Assembly (NCBI RefSeq): GCF_015471405.1
Contig: NZ_BLVZ01000016.1
Span: 91,628-155,627, forward strand
Direction of reading: 5' to 3'
Length of the DNA stretch: 64,000 nt
DNA from: Pseudomonas cichorii
GTDB taxonomy: Bacteria; Pseudomonadota; Gammaproteobacteria; Pseudomonadales; Pseudomonadaceae
Under the pieces are notes generated by a model. That model saw only the letters and a list, made by a program, of their open reading frames with translations, did no database searches and had not been told where the DNA came from. Below, one piece after another: positions 8,211 through 16,561 of this stretch (position 1 is the stretch's first letter; every line of letters begins with the position of its first letter). The position numbers were made by a program, and so were the translations under genes.

Positions 8211-9454
8211 AGATCGCCATCATTGGCAGCGGTATCTCAGGCCTGACCAGCGCCTACGTGCTCAATCGCTCCCATGACATCACGGTGTTCGAGGCGTCGG
8301 ACTGGATCGGCGGCCACACGCATACCGTGGATGTGCAGGTCGCTGGCCGTGCCTATGCGATCGATACCGGCTTTATCGTCTTCAATGACTGGACCTACCC
8401 GAACTTCATCAAATTGCTAGGCCGGCTGGGCGTGGCATTCAAGCCGGCCGAAATGAGCTTTTCGGTGCATGACCCGCGCAGCGGCGTCGAATACAACGGC
8501 AATAACCTCAACAGCCTGTTCGCCCAGCGCAGCAATCTGTTGTCGCCGAAGTTCTGGGGCATGCTGAGCGATATTCTGCGCTTCAATCGCCAGTCCGTGG
8601 CCGACCTGGAAAACCAGCGCATCGCGGCCGACACGACGCTTGGCGAATACCTGAAAAACGGCCGCTACGGCCAGCGCTTCATCGACCATTACATCGTGCC
8701 CATGGGCGCGGCAATCTGGTCGATGTCACTGGCGGACATGCTGGGTTTCCCTCTGCAATTCTTCGTGCGCTTCTTCAAGAATCACGGGCTGCTTTCTGTC
8801 ACTCACCGTCCCCAGTGGTGTGTGATTGAAGGTGGCTCCAGAAGCTACATCGAACCGCTGACGGCTTCGTTCAAAGACCGCATTCGCCTGTCATGCCCTG
8901 TGCATCGGGTAGAGCGTGACAGCGAGGGCGTCACCCTGCACAGCGCGGCAGGCAGTGAGCGCTTCGATAAGGTGATCTTCGCCTGCCACAGCGATCAGGC
9001 CTTGCAGTTGCTGGCCCAGCCCTCACAGCACGAACGGGACATTCTCGGCGCTCTGCGTTATGCCGAAAATGACGTGGTTCTGCACACCGACACACGACTG
9101 CTGCCCAAACGCTCACTGGCCTGGGCCAGCTGGAACTACCGCCTTGGTGGCGGAGAGCAGCAACTGGCTGCCGTCACCTACGACATGAACATCCTGCAAG
9201 GGATCGAAAGCGACACCACGTTCTGCGTCAGCCTGAATCAGACCAGCGCCATCGACCCGGATAAAATCCTCGGCCGCTATCGCTACGCCCATCCGCAATA
9301 CAGCCTGGATGCCATTGCAGCCCAGGAGCGCTGGCAGGAAATCAACGGCGTTGAAAACACCTGGTACTGCGGCGCCTATTGGGCCAACGGTTTCCATGAA
9401 GACGGCGTGGTCAGCGGCCTGCGCGTGGCCCAGGCCTTTGGGGAAGCGCTGTGA
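8207..9454 (+). CDS. FAD-dependent oxidoreductase (amine-oxidase fold, UfaD-like candidate)
   Basis: A 415-residue flavoprotein with an N-terminal FAD site (IAIIGSGISGLTSAYVL) followed by FEASDWIGGHTHTVDV, and a C-terminal WYCGAYWANGFHEDGVVSGL segment. It resembles the oxidoreductases encoded with DUF1365 and CFA-like genes in singlet-oxygen or light regulons. In Rhodobacter a related flavoprotein (UfaD) desaturates a methylated fatty acid on the route to furan fatty acids. Transfer of that role here is an inference from gene order. It overlaps its neighbours by four bases on each side. Confidence 0.85.
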   Translation: MKIAIIGSGISGLTSAYVLNRSHDITVFEASDWIGGHTHTVDVQVAGRAYAIDTGFIVFNDWTYPNFIKLLGRLGVAFKPAEMSFSVHDPRSGVEYNGNNLNSLFAQRSNLLSPKFWGMLSDILRFNRQSVADLENQRIAADTTLGEYLKNGRYGQRFIDHYIVPMGAAIWSMSLADMLGFPLQFFVRFFKNHGLLSVTHRPQWCVIEGGSRSYIEPLTASFKDRIRLSCPVHRVERDSEGVTLHSAAGSERFDKVIFACHSDQALQLLAQPSQHERDILGALRYAENDVVLHTDTRLLPKRSLAWASWNYRLGGGEQQLAAVTYDMNILQGIESDTTFCVSLNQTSAIDPDKILGRYRYAHPQYSLDAIAAQERWQEINGVENTWYCGAYWANGFHEDGVVSGLRVAQAFGEAL

Positions 9455-10254
9455 ACAGCGCCCTTTACAGCGGCTGGATCACTCATCGGCGTTTTGCGCC
9501 CAGAGCTCACGAATTCAACTATCGAATCGGCCTGCTCTATCTGGATCTGGACGAGCAGGACGCCGTACTCAACCTGTCACCGCTGGCCGGAGACAGACGC
9601 TTTTCACCGTTTTCCTTCAGAGAACGTGATTATTTGCCGGAACTGACCGGACGCGGCGTGCCCCTGATCGAAGCGGTACGCGAGCGAGTCGCAATAGCGC
9701 TGGGGCATATGCCGCTGGGCCGGGTCTGCCTGCTGACCCAGGCTCGCAGTTGGGGCCTGTCTTTCAACCCGGTGAGTTTTTTCTACTGCCATGAAATCGA
9801 CGGAGCACTGGCCGCCATCCTGTGCGAAGTCACCAATACGCCCTGGGGCGAGCGGTATCACTATGTCCTGCCTGCCAATGGCGAAGGTCATCAGCACTTT
9901 GCCGTGGCCAAGGCGTTTCATGTGTCGCCGTTTCTGCCACGCGACCTGGAATACCGCATGAGCTTCAGCCAGCCCGCCGAGAGAATCGGTGTGCATATGG
10001 CCGACTGGCAGGGAGAGCTGAAAGTGTTCGACGCCACGCTCAACCTGAGTCGGCAGAAGCTCAATCGTCAGACACTGCATCGCTATCTGCTTGCCTATCC
10101 ATGGATGACTGCCAAGACCTGCCTTGCGATCTATTGGCAGGCCATACGCCTGTTTCTCAAGCGCATCCCGATTTTCAATCATCAGACTGCTGACGGTGAA
10201 TACCGTACAGGCACGCCGCAACCCAAGGATCGACGTGATGAAAAACATCAGTAG
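9451..10254 (+). CDS. DUF1365 family protein
   Basis: A 267-residue protein with the DUF1365 start ALYSGWITHRRFAPRAHEFNYRI and the core RSWGLSFNPVSFFYCHE followed by EVTNTPWGERYHYVLP. The function of the family is unknown, but it almost always accompanies the preceding FAD oxidoreductase and a CFA-type methyltransferase, so it probably acts in the same lipid pathway. It uses a GTG start that overlaps the upstream gene by four bases. Its last 17 bases overlap the methyltransferase gene. Confidence 0.92.
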   Translation: MNSALYSGWITHRRFAPRAHEFNYRIGLLYLDLDEQDAVLNLSPLAGDRRFSPFSFRERDYLPELTGRGVPLIEAVRERVAIALGHMPLGRVCLLTQARSWGLSFNPVSFFYCHEIDGALAAILCEVTNTPWGERYHYVLPANGEGHQHFAVAKAFHVSPFLPRDLEYRMSFSQPAERIGVHMADWQGELKVFDATLNLSRQKLNRQTLHRYLLAYPWMTAKTCLAIYWQAIRLFLKRIPIFNHQTADGEYRTGTPQPKDRRDEKHQ

Positions 10255-11509
10255 TAGTGGTTTTTCTGCCAATCTGGGTGCCCACAACCTGACAGGCAGT
10301 TTTCTGCGCCGGGGCGTGTTGCGCCAACTGAGCAAATTGCGCAACGGCCAGTTGGTGGTCAACGACGGCACTGAACGCCATGTCTTCGGCAAGGCCGGAG
10401 CGCTGATTCAGGGGGAAATCCATATCCGCGACTCTGCGGTCTGGGGCATGGTTGCCAGCAACGGTTCCATTGGTGCGGGCGAAGCCTTTATCCATGGCTA
10501 CTGGACCACGCCGGACCTGACGGCAGTGGTGCGGGTGTTCGTCAGCAACCTTGATGTACTTGATGCCATGGAAGGCGGCATTGCACGCCTGACAAGGCCC
10601 ATGGTCCAGGTCCTGCACTGGCTCAACCGTAATACCCGCAAAGGTTCGCAGAAAAACATCTCGGCCCATTACGACCTGGGCAATAAATTATTCGAGCAGT
10701 TTCTCGATCCGACGATGATGTATTCCGCCGCTCAATTCCTGAACGAGAACGACAGCCTCGAACAGGCCCAGTTGAACAAGCTGGAGCGCATCTGCCAGAA
10801 ACTGGCCCTCAAACCCGAGGATCATCTGCTGGAAATCGGTACGGGCTGGGGCAGCATGGCGATTTATGCCGCGCAGCATTACGGCTGCCGTGTCACGACG
10901 ACCACGCTGTCGAAAGAGCAGTTCGCCTACACCGAGCAGCGGCTGGTACAACTGGGCCTGCAAGACCGCGTGACCCTGCTGCTCAAGGATTATCGCGACC
11001 TCACCGGCCAGTACGACAAGCTGGTGTCCATCGAAATGATCGAAGCAGTGGGCCACAGGTTTCTGCCAACCTACTTCAAGCAGTGTTCGCATCTGCTCAA
11101 GAGCAACGGGCTGATGCTCTTGCAGGCCATCACCATTCGCGAGCAGCGCTATGAGCAGGCCAGGAAGAACGTAGACTTCATCCAGCGCTATATTTTCCCG
11201 GGCGGTGCCTTGCCATCGGTCCACAAGATGCTGGAAATCGTCGGCGGCGACACCGACATGAACCTGCTGCACATGGAAGACTTCGGCCTGCATTACGCCC
11301 GTACCCTGCACCTGTGGCACGAAAACTTCAAACAGGCCCACAGCGCCTTGCTGGACCTGGGTTACGACGAATACTTCCTGCGCCTGTGGGAATTCTATCT
11401 GTGCTATTGCGAGGGCGGCTTTCTAGAGCGGACCATCGGCACCGCGCAGTTGCTGCTGGCCAAACCCGAGGCCTTGCGCGCACCGGTGCTTGGGCTCTTC
11501 GATGCTTAA
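10238..11509 (+). CDS. Cyclopropane-fatty-acid-synthase-family methyltransferase
   Basis: A 423-residue SAM-dependent enzyme. An N-terminal domain of about 130 residues precedes the CFA-synthase core: HYDLGNKLFEQFLDPTMMYSAA, then the SAM-binding LLEIGTGWGSMAIYAA and YDKLVSIEMIEAVGH. It should methylate unsaturated acyl chains of membrane lipids, giving cyclopropane or methyl-branched (UfaM-like) products. The reading frame is open upstream to 10124, but AAGGAT at 10225 precedes the ATG at 10238, and family members begin near there. It is not necessarily the housekeeping cfa, since Pseudomonas usually has another copy. Confidence 0.9.
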   Translation: MKNISSSGFSANLGAHNLTGSFLRRGVLRQLSKLRNGQLVVNDGTERHVFGKAGALIQGEIHIRDSAVWGMVASNGSIGAGEAFIHGYWTTPDLTAVVRVFVSNLDVLDAMEGGIARLTRPMVQVLHWLNRNTRKGSQKNISAHYDLGNKLFEQFLDPTMMYSAAQFLNENDSLEQAQLNKLERICQKLALKPEDHLLEIGTGWGSMAIYAAQHYGCRVTTTTLSKEQFAYTEQRLVQLGLQDRVTLLLKDYRDLTGQYDKLVSIEMIEAVGHRFLPTYFKQCSHLLKSNGLMLLQAITIREQRYEQARKNVDFIQRYIFPGGALPSVHKMLEIVGGDTDMNLLHMEDFGLHYARTLHLWHENFKQAHSALLDLGYDEYFLRLWEFYLCYCEGGFLERTIGTAQLLLAKPEALRAPVLGLFDA

Positions 11510-12017
11510 AACCGTCGCCAATGCGCTGTTGTTCCAGATCGGCTGGTTCGCCTGCGTGCTGGGCGGCAACAGCTACTGGCTGCTGATTGCAGCCGGTGTG
11601 CTGGCAATACATCTGCTGTGGACAAGTTCCTGGACGAGCGAGGGCCGATTGCTGTTGGCCGTAACCGTATTGGGCACGCTGCTCGACAGTGCATTGATGA
11701 ATCTGGGGGTATTGGACTTCGGCACCGATGGCCCACTGATTCCCTTGTGGCTGGTATTACTCTGGGCAGTCCTGGCAACCACGCTCAATCACTGCCTGGC
11801 CTGGACCGCCACCCCTTGGTGGCGAGCCAGCCTGCTCGGCGCAATTGGCGGCCCGATGTCGTACTATGCAGGCTCGCAACTGGCGCAAGCCCAGCTTCCA
11901 CTGGGTTTGTGGCCAAGTCTCTTGATACTGGGCGCGGTCTGGGCCGTCATCTTTCCCTTGCTTCAGCGACTGGCTACCCATCCACTTATCAACAGACCCA
12001 CCGGAGCCCCCCACTGA
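11502..12017 (+). CDS. DUF2878 integral membrane protein
   Basis: A 171-residue protein with about five hydrophobic segments separated by short loops. It matches DUF2878 (LDSALMNLGVLDF, PLWLVLLWAVLATTLNHCLAW, GPMSYYAGSQLAQAQL). The family is uncharacterised and usually follows the CFA-like gene in this operon type, so a membrane role in the lipid pathway is likely. The ATG at 11502 overlaps the methyltransferase stop by eight bases; a TTG at 11490 is an unlikely alternative. Confidence 0.88.
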   Translation: MLKTVANALLFQIGWFACVLGGNSYWLLIAAGVLAIHLLWTSSWTSEGRLLLAVTVLGTLLDSALMNLGVLDFGTDGPLIPLWLVLLWAVLATTLNHCLAWTATPWWRASLLGAIGGPMSYYAGSQLAQAQLPLGLWPSLLILGAVWAVIFPLLQRLATHPLINRPTGAPH

Positions 12018-12328
12018 AATCCGCGCTCATCACTCTGACACCGATTCCAAGCGAGCCGGCAGTCACTTGCTCGACCTGTGCGGCCTGCTGCTGCCAGCTG
12101 GAAGTCATGCTCATCACCGACACAGGCGTGCCCGAGCGCTATATCGATACCGATGAGTGGGGCGGCGAAGTCATGCTGCGCCTGGAGGACGGCTGGTGCG
12201 CGGCGCTGGATCGCAACACCATGATGTGTACCATCTACGAAAAACGCCCGCTTATATGCCGAGAGTTTGAGGCAGGTGCAGAAGAGTGCATGAACGAACG
12301 GCAGGGAATTGCGACAGCTTATCTCTGA
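12014..12328 (+). CDS. YkgJ-family cysteine-cluster protein
   Basis: A 104-residue protein with the zinc- or Fe-S-type cysteine cluster CSTCAACCC at its start and CTIYEKRPLICREFE later, the signature of the YkgJ/UPF0153 family. No ATG, GTG or TTG lies between a plausible ribosome site and the first conserved cysteines. The best start is CTG at 12014, which forms a CTGA overlap with the DUF2878 stop and has GGAG at 12003-12006. It closes the operon and is followed by a REP element. Function unknown; the start is an inference. Confidence 0.75.
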   Translation: MKSALITLTPIPSEPAVTCSTCAACCCQLEVMLITDTGVPERYIDTDEWGGEVMLRLEDGWCAALDRNTMMCTIYEKRPLICREFEAGAEECMNERQGIATAYL

Positions 12329-12337
12329 GGGCGGCGG

Positions 12338-12420
12338 GTAGGAGCGAATTCATTCGCGAGACGGCATGGCAAACGATGGATAGGTATCGAATGTAGCGGC
12401 CTGTCGCGAATAAATTCTCC
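12338..12420. repeat. Diverged pair of REP half-elements
   Basis: GTAGGAGCGAATTCATTCGCG at 12338 faces a mutated inverted copy ending near 12420 (TCGCGAATAAATTCTCC). It sits between the converging cysteine-cluster gene and pagL, a usual location for REP pairs. It may act as a bidirectional transcript end. Confidence 0.65.
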
Positions 12421-12439
12421 CCCGCCTGGTCGTTCACTA

Positions 12440-12976
12440 TCAGAACGGCATCTTGTAATGCAGAGCGTAGCTTTCTATCCCGTCGTTCGGCTGTTTGATG
12501 CCAGCGTTGGAATAGTGAGTGGCGCGAATGCCGATTTCATGCCCGCCCGCAAAGCGCAGACCAAAACCGATGCGGTCTTCGAAGTTGAAAGCCGAGCCCA
12601 GCTTGTTGTCTTCAACTTGAGTATTGGAGAACACCGAAACACCAATCCCCGCCTCGATGTAAGGCTTCACACTCTGTCCTGAAAACTCGTAAACCAACAC
12701 TGGCGAAAACGACAGGCTGTTATTGCTGGAGCGCTTGTCTCCATCCCAATACGTGTAGGCGCCATCCCAATAACCGGTCAGGCGACCTATATCGCTTTTC
12801 AACCAGCTTTTATCCCAATCGAACTGCACGCCCAGACGATAGGTCATCGTCGACTGGCTGGTATGACCTACCGAAAACTCAACGCCATCGGCTTGTGCCA
12901 GAGAGCTTTGCCCTGCGAGAACAGCCGATACCACGGCCGAACAAAAGAGTCGCTTCATAAGAAACATCCATTTCAT
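12440..12976 (-). CDS. pagL: Lipid A 3-O-deacylase (PagL-type)
   Basis: A 178-residue outer-membrane beta-barrel protein with a signal peptide ending near SLAQA. The catalytic triad spacing of PagL is kept: H154, S156 and E168 in RATHYSNAGIKQPNDGIE. The enzyme removes the 3-O acyl chain from lipid A, changing immune recognition and membrane permeability. Three ATG starts are possible (12976, 12967, 12958); none has a clear Shine-Dalgarno, and MKRLF at 12958 gives the most standard signal peptide. The protein ends in Phe (KMPF), as barrels do. Confidence 0.88.
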   Translation of the reverse strand: MKWMFLMKRLFCSAVVSAVLAGQSSLAQADGVEFSVGHTSQSTMTYRLGVQFDWDKSWLKSDIGRLTGYWDGAYTYWDGDKRSSNNSLSFSPVLVYEFSGQSVKPYIEAGIGVSVFSNTQVEDNKLGSAFNFEDRIGFGLRFAGGHEIGIRATHYSNAGIKQPNDGIESYALHYKMPF

Positions 12977-13075
12977 ATGGTAGTTGTTAGAAAGTGCTGG
13001 AAACTTGGCAGACGCACTATAGAAAGCAGCAGCAAAGCGTTGGTTCAGCCCCCAAAAGCTTTTTTCACGATTTTT

Positions 13076-13891
13076 TTACAAACCTAAGCTTCGCACACTG
13101 CCAGCGCTTTGCCATAGAGCTGGCAGAATTTTTTTGAAATCATTTGGATTACCACTCGTCCAGTAGGACGTTTCGCACCCGGGAGTCGTGGCAAGGAGGT
13201 CGGCTTGTGCCAAAAGACGCTGAAGCTGCCGGGCTACAGCGGCGCCAGTGTCGATCAGGCTGATGGAATCGGGAATCATCTGGCGCAGCAGCGGCTTGAG
13301 AAACGGGTAGTGAGTACAGCCTAGAATGATGGTGTCGCAGCCTTCAAGCAGCAGTGGCTCGACATAAGTCCAGAGCAATTGGCGAATGGTCGGGCTGAGG
13401 AGATCACCGGTTTCGATCAACTCCACCAATCCCGGGCAGGGTTGAGTAACGACCCGCACATCGTTGGCGAATCGGTCGAGCAAAGCGGCGAACTTGGCGC
13501 TTTGCAGAGTGCCAGTTGTCGCCAGAACTCCCACTACACCACTGCGAGTCGCGGCAGCGGCCGGTTTGACCGCAGGCTCCATACCAACGATGGACCAGTC
13601 GGGGTAGCGCTGACGTATCTGCGCAACGCCTGCCACTGTCGCGGTGTTGCAGGCCAGCACCAGCGCCTTGGCACCTTGCTCACGGAAGAAACCGGCAATC
13701 GTGAGGCAGCGCTGAATGATGAATTCCGGGCTCTTTTCGCCGTAGGGAATATGACCGCCGTCCGCGACATACAGCAGTGACTCGTTGGGCAGAAGCTGGC
13801 GAATCTCGGTGAGTACCGAAAGCCCGCCCACTCCAGAGTCGAATACCCCGACCGGCGCGCTACGGCTATAAGGCGGGCGAGCGTCAGTCAT
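13076..13891 (-). CDS. murI: Glutamate racemase
   Basis: A 271-residue cofactor-independent racemase giving D-glutamate for peptidoglycan. Both catalytic cysteines are present (LACNTATVAG and LGCTHYPFL), with the N-terminal GVFDSGVGGLSVL motif. The start MTDARPPYS at 13891 overlaps the moeB stop by eight bases; an extension to 13933 is in frame but unlikely. It is last in the run hemA-prfA-prmC-moeB-murI, the order seen in other pseudomonads. Confidence 0.96.
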   Translation of the reverse strand: MTDARPPYSRSAPVGVFDSGVGGLSVLTEIRQLLPNESLLYVADGGHIPYGEKSPEFIIQRCLTIAGFFREQGAKALVLACNTATVAGVAQIRQRYPDWSIVGMEPAVKPAAAATRSGVVGVLATTGTLQSAKFAALLDRFANDVRVVTQPCPGLVELIETGDLLSPTIRQLLWTYVEPLLLEGCDTIILGCTHYPFLKPLLRQMIPDSISLIDTGAAVARQLQRLLAQADLLATTPGCETSYWTSGNPNDFKKILPALWQSAGSVRSLGL

Positions 13892-14657
13892 GCTTGCCTC
13901 TGGCAGCGCCACACACACCACATGCCGGATCACGCTTGACCTTCAGCTCCCGGAAACGAGTGGTCAGGGCATCAATCAACAACAGGCGGCCGACCAGAGG
14001 CTCGCCAAAACCCGCCAGCAGCTTCAAGGCTTCCAGGGCTTGCAGGCTGCCGACCAGGCCCACCAGAGGACCGACGACGCCAGCTTCACTGCAAGTCAGT
14101 TCGGCTTCGCTGCCGTGACCGTACAGGCAGTGATAGCAAGGGCTCTCGGCGCGGCGCGGGTCGAACACCGACAACTGGCCTTCGAGGCGGATCGCAGCGC
14201 CGCTGACCAGGGGCTTGCCTGCTGCGACGCAGGCCGCATTCACGGCTTCGCGGGTCGAGAAGTTATCTGAACAATCAAGTACCAGATCCACGCCTTGCAC
14301 TGCTGCGCTCAGCGAGTCGGCATCCAGAGCGGCACGATAAGCGACCAGTTTCACTTCAGGGTTGATGGCCGTCAGACGTGCCATGGCTGAATCCACCTTG
14401 GCCTGCCCGATACTCTGGCTGTCATGAATGATCTGGCGTTGCAGGTTGGTCAGGTCGACGCTGTCGAAATCGGCCAGATGCAACTCACCAACCCCGGCAG
14501 CGCCCAGATACAGCGCCACTGGCGAACCAAGGCCACCAAGACCGACGATCAGCGCACGGCTGTTCTTGAGCCGCATCTGCCCATCGATATCGACGTGTTG
14601 CAGCAAGATCTGCCGACTGTAACGTAGCAGTTCCTGGTCACTCAGCACAGCAGGCAT
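13884..14657 (-). CDS. moeB: Molybdopterin-synthase adenylyltransferase
   Basis: A 257-residue E1-like enzyme that adenylates the MoaD C-terminus in molybdenum cofactor synthesis. It has the ATP-binding GLGGLGSP, the adenylation region LADFDSVDLTNLQRQ, and zinc ligands CYHC and CGVC near the C-terminus. It could equally be called ThiF/HesA-like, but the order prmC-moeB-murI is the usual moeB context. It overlaps prmC by 16 bases and murI by 8. Confidence 0.92.
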   Translation of the reverse strand: MPAVLSDQELLRYSRQILLQHVDIDGQMRLKNSRALIVGLGGLGSPVALYLGAAGVGELHLADFDSVDLTNLQRQIIHDSQSIGQAKVDSAMARLTAINPEVKLVAYRAALDADSLSAAVQGVDLVLDCSDNFSTREAVNAACVAAGKPLVSGAAIRLEGQLSVFDPRRAESPCYHCLYGHGSEAELTCSEAGVVGPLVGLVGSLQALEALKLLAGFGEPLVGRLLLIDALTTRFRELKVKRDPACGVCGAARGKHD

Positions 14658-15478
14658 CCGAAGGTAATGCGCTCGTGCTCGCCCAGATCACGCCGGGTCT
14701 GCACCCGATCGAAACCACTGGCGGTGAGCAGGTTCCGCACTTCGGCCCCCTGGTCATAGCCATGTTCGAGCAACAACCAGCCGCCGTTGCGCAGATACGC
14801 CGGAGCCTGCTGGATAATGGCTCGCAGGTCGTCCAGGCCATCGGTGCCGGCAACCAGTGCGCTGCTCGGCTCGAAGCGAACATCACCGGCAGCCAGATGC
14901 GGATCGGCGTCAGCGATATAAGGCGGGTTACTGATGATCAGGTCGAACTGCTTCTCCTGATCCAGCGCGCTGAACCAATGGCTGTTAAGCACCACGGCGT
15001 TGTCCAGTTGCAAGCGCTGTCGGTTACGTTCTGCCAGAGCGACGGCTTCAAGCACACGGTCCACGGCCGTCACCTTCCACTGATGACGCTCACTGGCCAG
15101 CGCCAGGGCAATCGCCCCGCTGCCGGTTCCCAGGTCCAGAACCTGAGCGGGGGCAAAAGCCGGGATCAGTTCCAGCGCCGCTTCAACCAGCATTTCGGTT
15201 TCGGGACGTGGAATCAATGTATGGGGCGCGACTTCCAGGTCGAGCTTCCAGAAGCCTTGCTGGCCCAGGATATAAGCCACGGGCTCACCGGTACGCCTGC
15301 GTTGCAGGTAACCCGCAAAAGTCAGCGCCGCTTCGGTGCTGACAATGCGCTCGGGCCAGGTATGCAGGAAACTGCGCGGCTTGCCCAGGGCAGCGGCCAG
15401 CAGCAACTCGGCATCCAGTCGCGCCGTTGGTGAGTCGGGAAGTTCAGCGCTTCTTAACAAGCTGGCGATGATGGTCAT
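14642..15478 (-). CDS. prmC: Release factor N5-glutamine methyltransferase
   Basis: A 278-residue SAM-dependent enzyme that methylates the Gln of the GGQ motif in peptide release factors. The SAM motif VLDLGTGSGAIALA and the catalytic LIISNPPYIAD are clear. It directly follows prfA, whose product is its substrate, with no gap between the stop of prfA and its ATG. Confidence 0.96.
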   Translation of the reverse strand: MTIIASLLRSAELPDSPTARLDAELLLAAALGKPRSFLHTWPERIVSTEAALTFAGYLQRRRTGEPVAYILGQQGFWKLDLEVAPHTLIPRPETEMLVEAALELIPAFAPAQVLDLGTGSGAIALALASERHQWKVTAVDRVLEAVALAERNRQRLQLDNAVVLNSHWFSALDQEKQFDLIISNPPYIADADPHLAAGDVRFEPSSALVAGTDGLDDLRAIIQQAPAYLRNGGWLLLEHGYDQGAEVRNLLTASGFDRVQTRRDLGEHERITFGCLLC

Positions 15479-16561
15479 TTACTCACCCAGTGCCGCAAGT
15501 TGATCAGCCTGATATTCAGCGAGTAGCGGCTCTATCACTGCATCGACCCCACCGGCCAGAACTTCATCCAGTGAATACAACGTCAGATTGACACGGTGAT
15601 CCGTCACTCGCCCTTGAGGGAAGTTATAGGTGCGAATACGCTCCGAACGATCACCCGACCCCACCAGAAGCTTGCGCTCGCTGGCGATGGCATTGGCAGC
15701 GGCGCTGGTCTGCTGATCATTCAGTTTGGCAGACAACCAGGACATTGCCCGGGCTCTGTTCTTGTGTTGCGAACGTTCTTCCTGACACTCCACGACAATA
15801 CCCGATGGCAAGTGGGTAATGCGAATGGCCGAGTCGGTCTTGTTGACGTGCTGCCCACCGGCACCGGAAGAGCGATAGGTGTCGATGCGCAGGTCTGCCG
15901 GGTTGATTTCGATGGCCTGCTGCTCGTCAGGCTCGGGCAATACCGCCACGGTGCAGGCCGAGGTATGGATACGCCCCTGGGACTCAGTCTCGGGCACACG
16001 CTGTACGCGGTGGGCACCGGACTCGAATTTCAGCTTGCCGTAGACATTTTCGCCTTCGACCCTGGCGATGACTTCTTTATAGCCGCCATGCTCGCCTTCG
16101 TTTTCCGACAGGATTTCCACACGCCAGCCACGACGCTCGGCATAACGCGAGTACATGCGAAACAGGTCGCCGGAGAAGATCGCCGCCTCGTCACCGCCCG
16201 TGCCCGCACGGATTTCCAGAAACACGTTACGGCCGTCGTTCGGGTCCTTGGGCAGCAGCATGCGTTGCAACTGCGCCTCAAGTTCCACCAACTGTTGTTT
16301 GGCTTCACGGACTTCTTCGACCGCCATTTCCCGCATGTCCGGGTCGCTGTCCTTGAGCAGAGCCTGCGCACCGTCCAGATCGGCCAGAACCTTGATGCGT
16401 TGTCTGTAAGCCTCGATGACAGGCTCTACTTCGGCATACTCACGGGAATAGGCGCGAAACTTGGTCTGGTCGCTGATAACTTCCGCATCGCCAAGCAGCG
16501 CGGTCAATTCTTCAAAACGGTCGCTGAGCACATCCAGCTTATTGAGCAGTGAAGCTTTCAT
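15479..16561 (-). CDS. prfA: Peptide chain release factor 1
   Basis: A 360-residue translation terminator for UAA and UAG. It carries the GGQ catalytic loop (SSGAGGQHVNKTDSA) and RVPETESQGRIHTSA at the codon-recognition site; Pseudomonas RF1 has PET where E. coli has PAT. Its ATG overlaps the hemA stop by four bases, so the two are coupled. Confidence 0.97.
   Translation of the reverse strand: MKASLLNKLDVLSDRFEELTALLGDAEVISDQTKFRAYSREYAEVEPVIEAYRQRIKVLADLDGAQALLKDSDPDMREMAVEEVREAKQQLVELEAQLQRMLLPKDPNDGRNVFLEIRAGTGGDEAAIFSGDLFRMYSRYAERRGWRVEILSENEGEHGGYKEVIARVEGENVYGKLKFESGAHRVQRVPETESQGRIHTSACTVAVLPEPDEQQAIEINPADLRIDTYRSSGAGGQHVNKTDSAIRITHLPSGIVVECQEERSQHKNRARAMSWLSAKLNDQQTSAAANAIASERKLLVGSGDRSERIRTYNFPQGRVTDHRVNLTLYSLDEVLAGGVDAVIEPLLAEYQADQLAALGE

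Noticed and set aside
11618..12013. Long upstream extension of the cysteine-cluster frame
   Set aside because: It runs in another frame through DUF2878, has unnatural composition, and the family protein is only about 100 residues.
13040..13075. AAAAGCTTTTTT near the murI end as a terminator
   Set aside because: The palindrome is only AT-rich with no GC stem, too weak to call a terminator.
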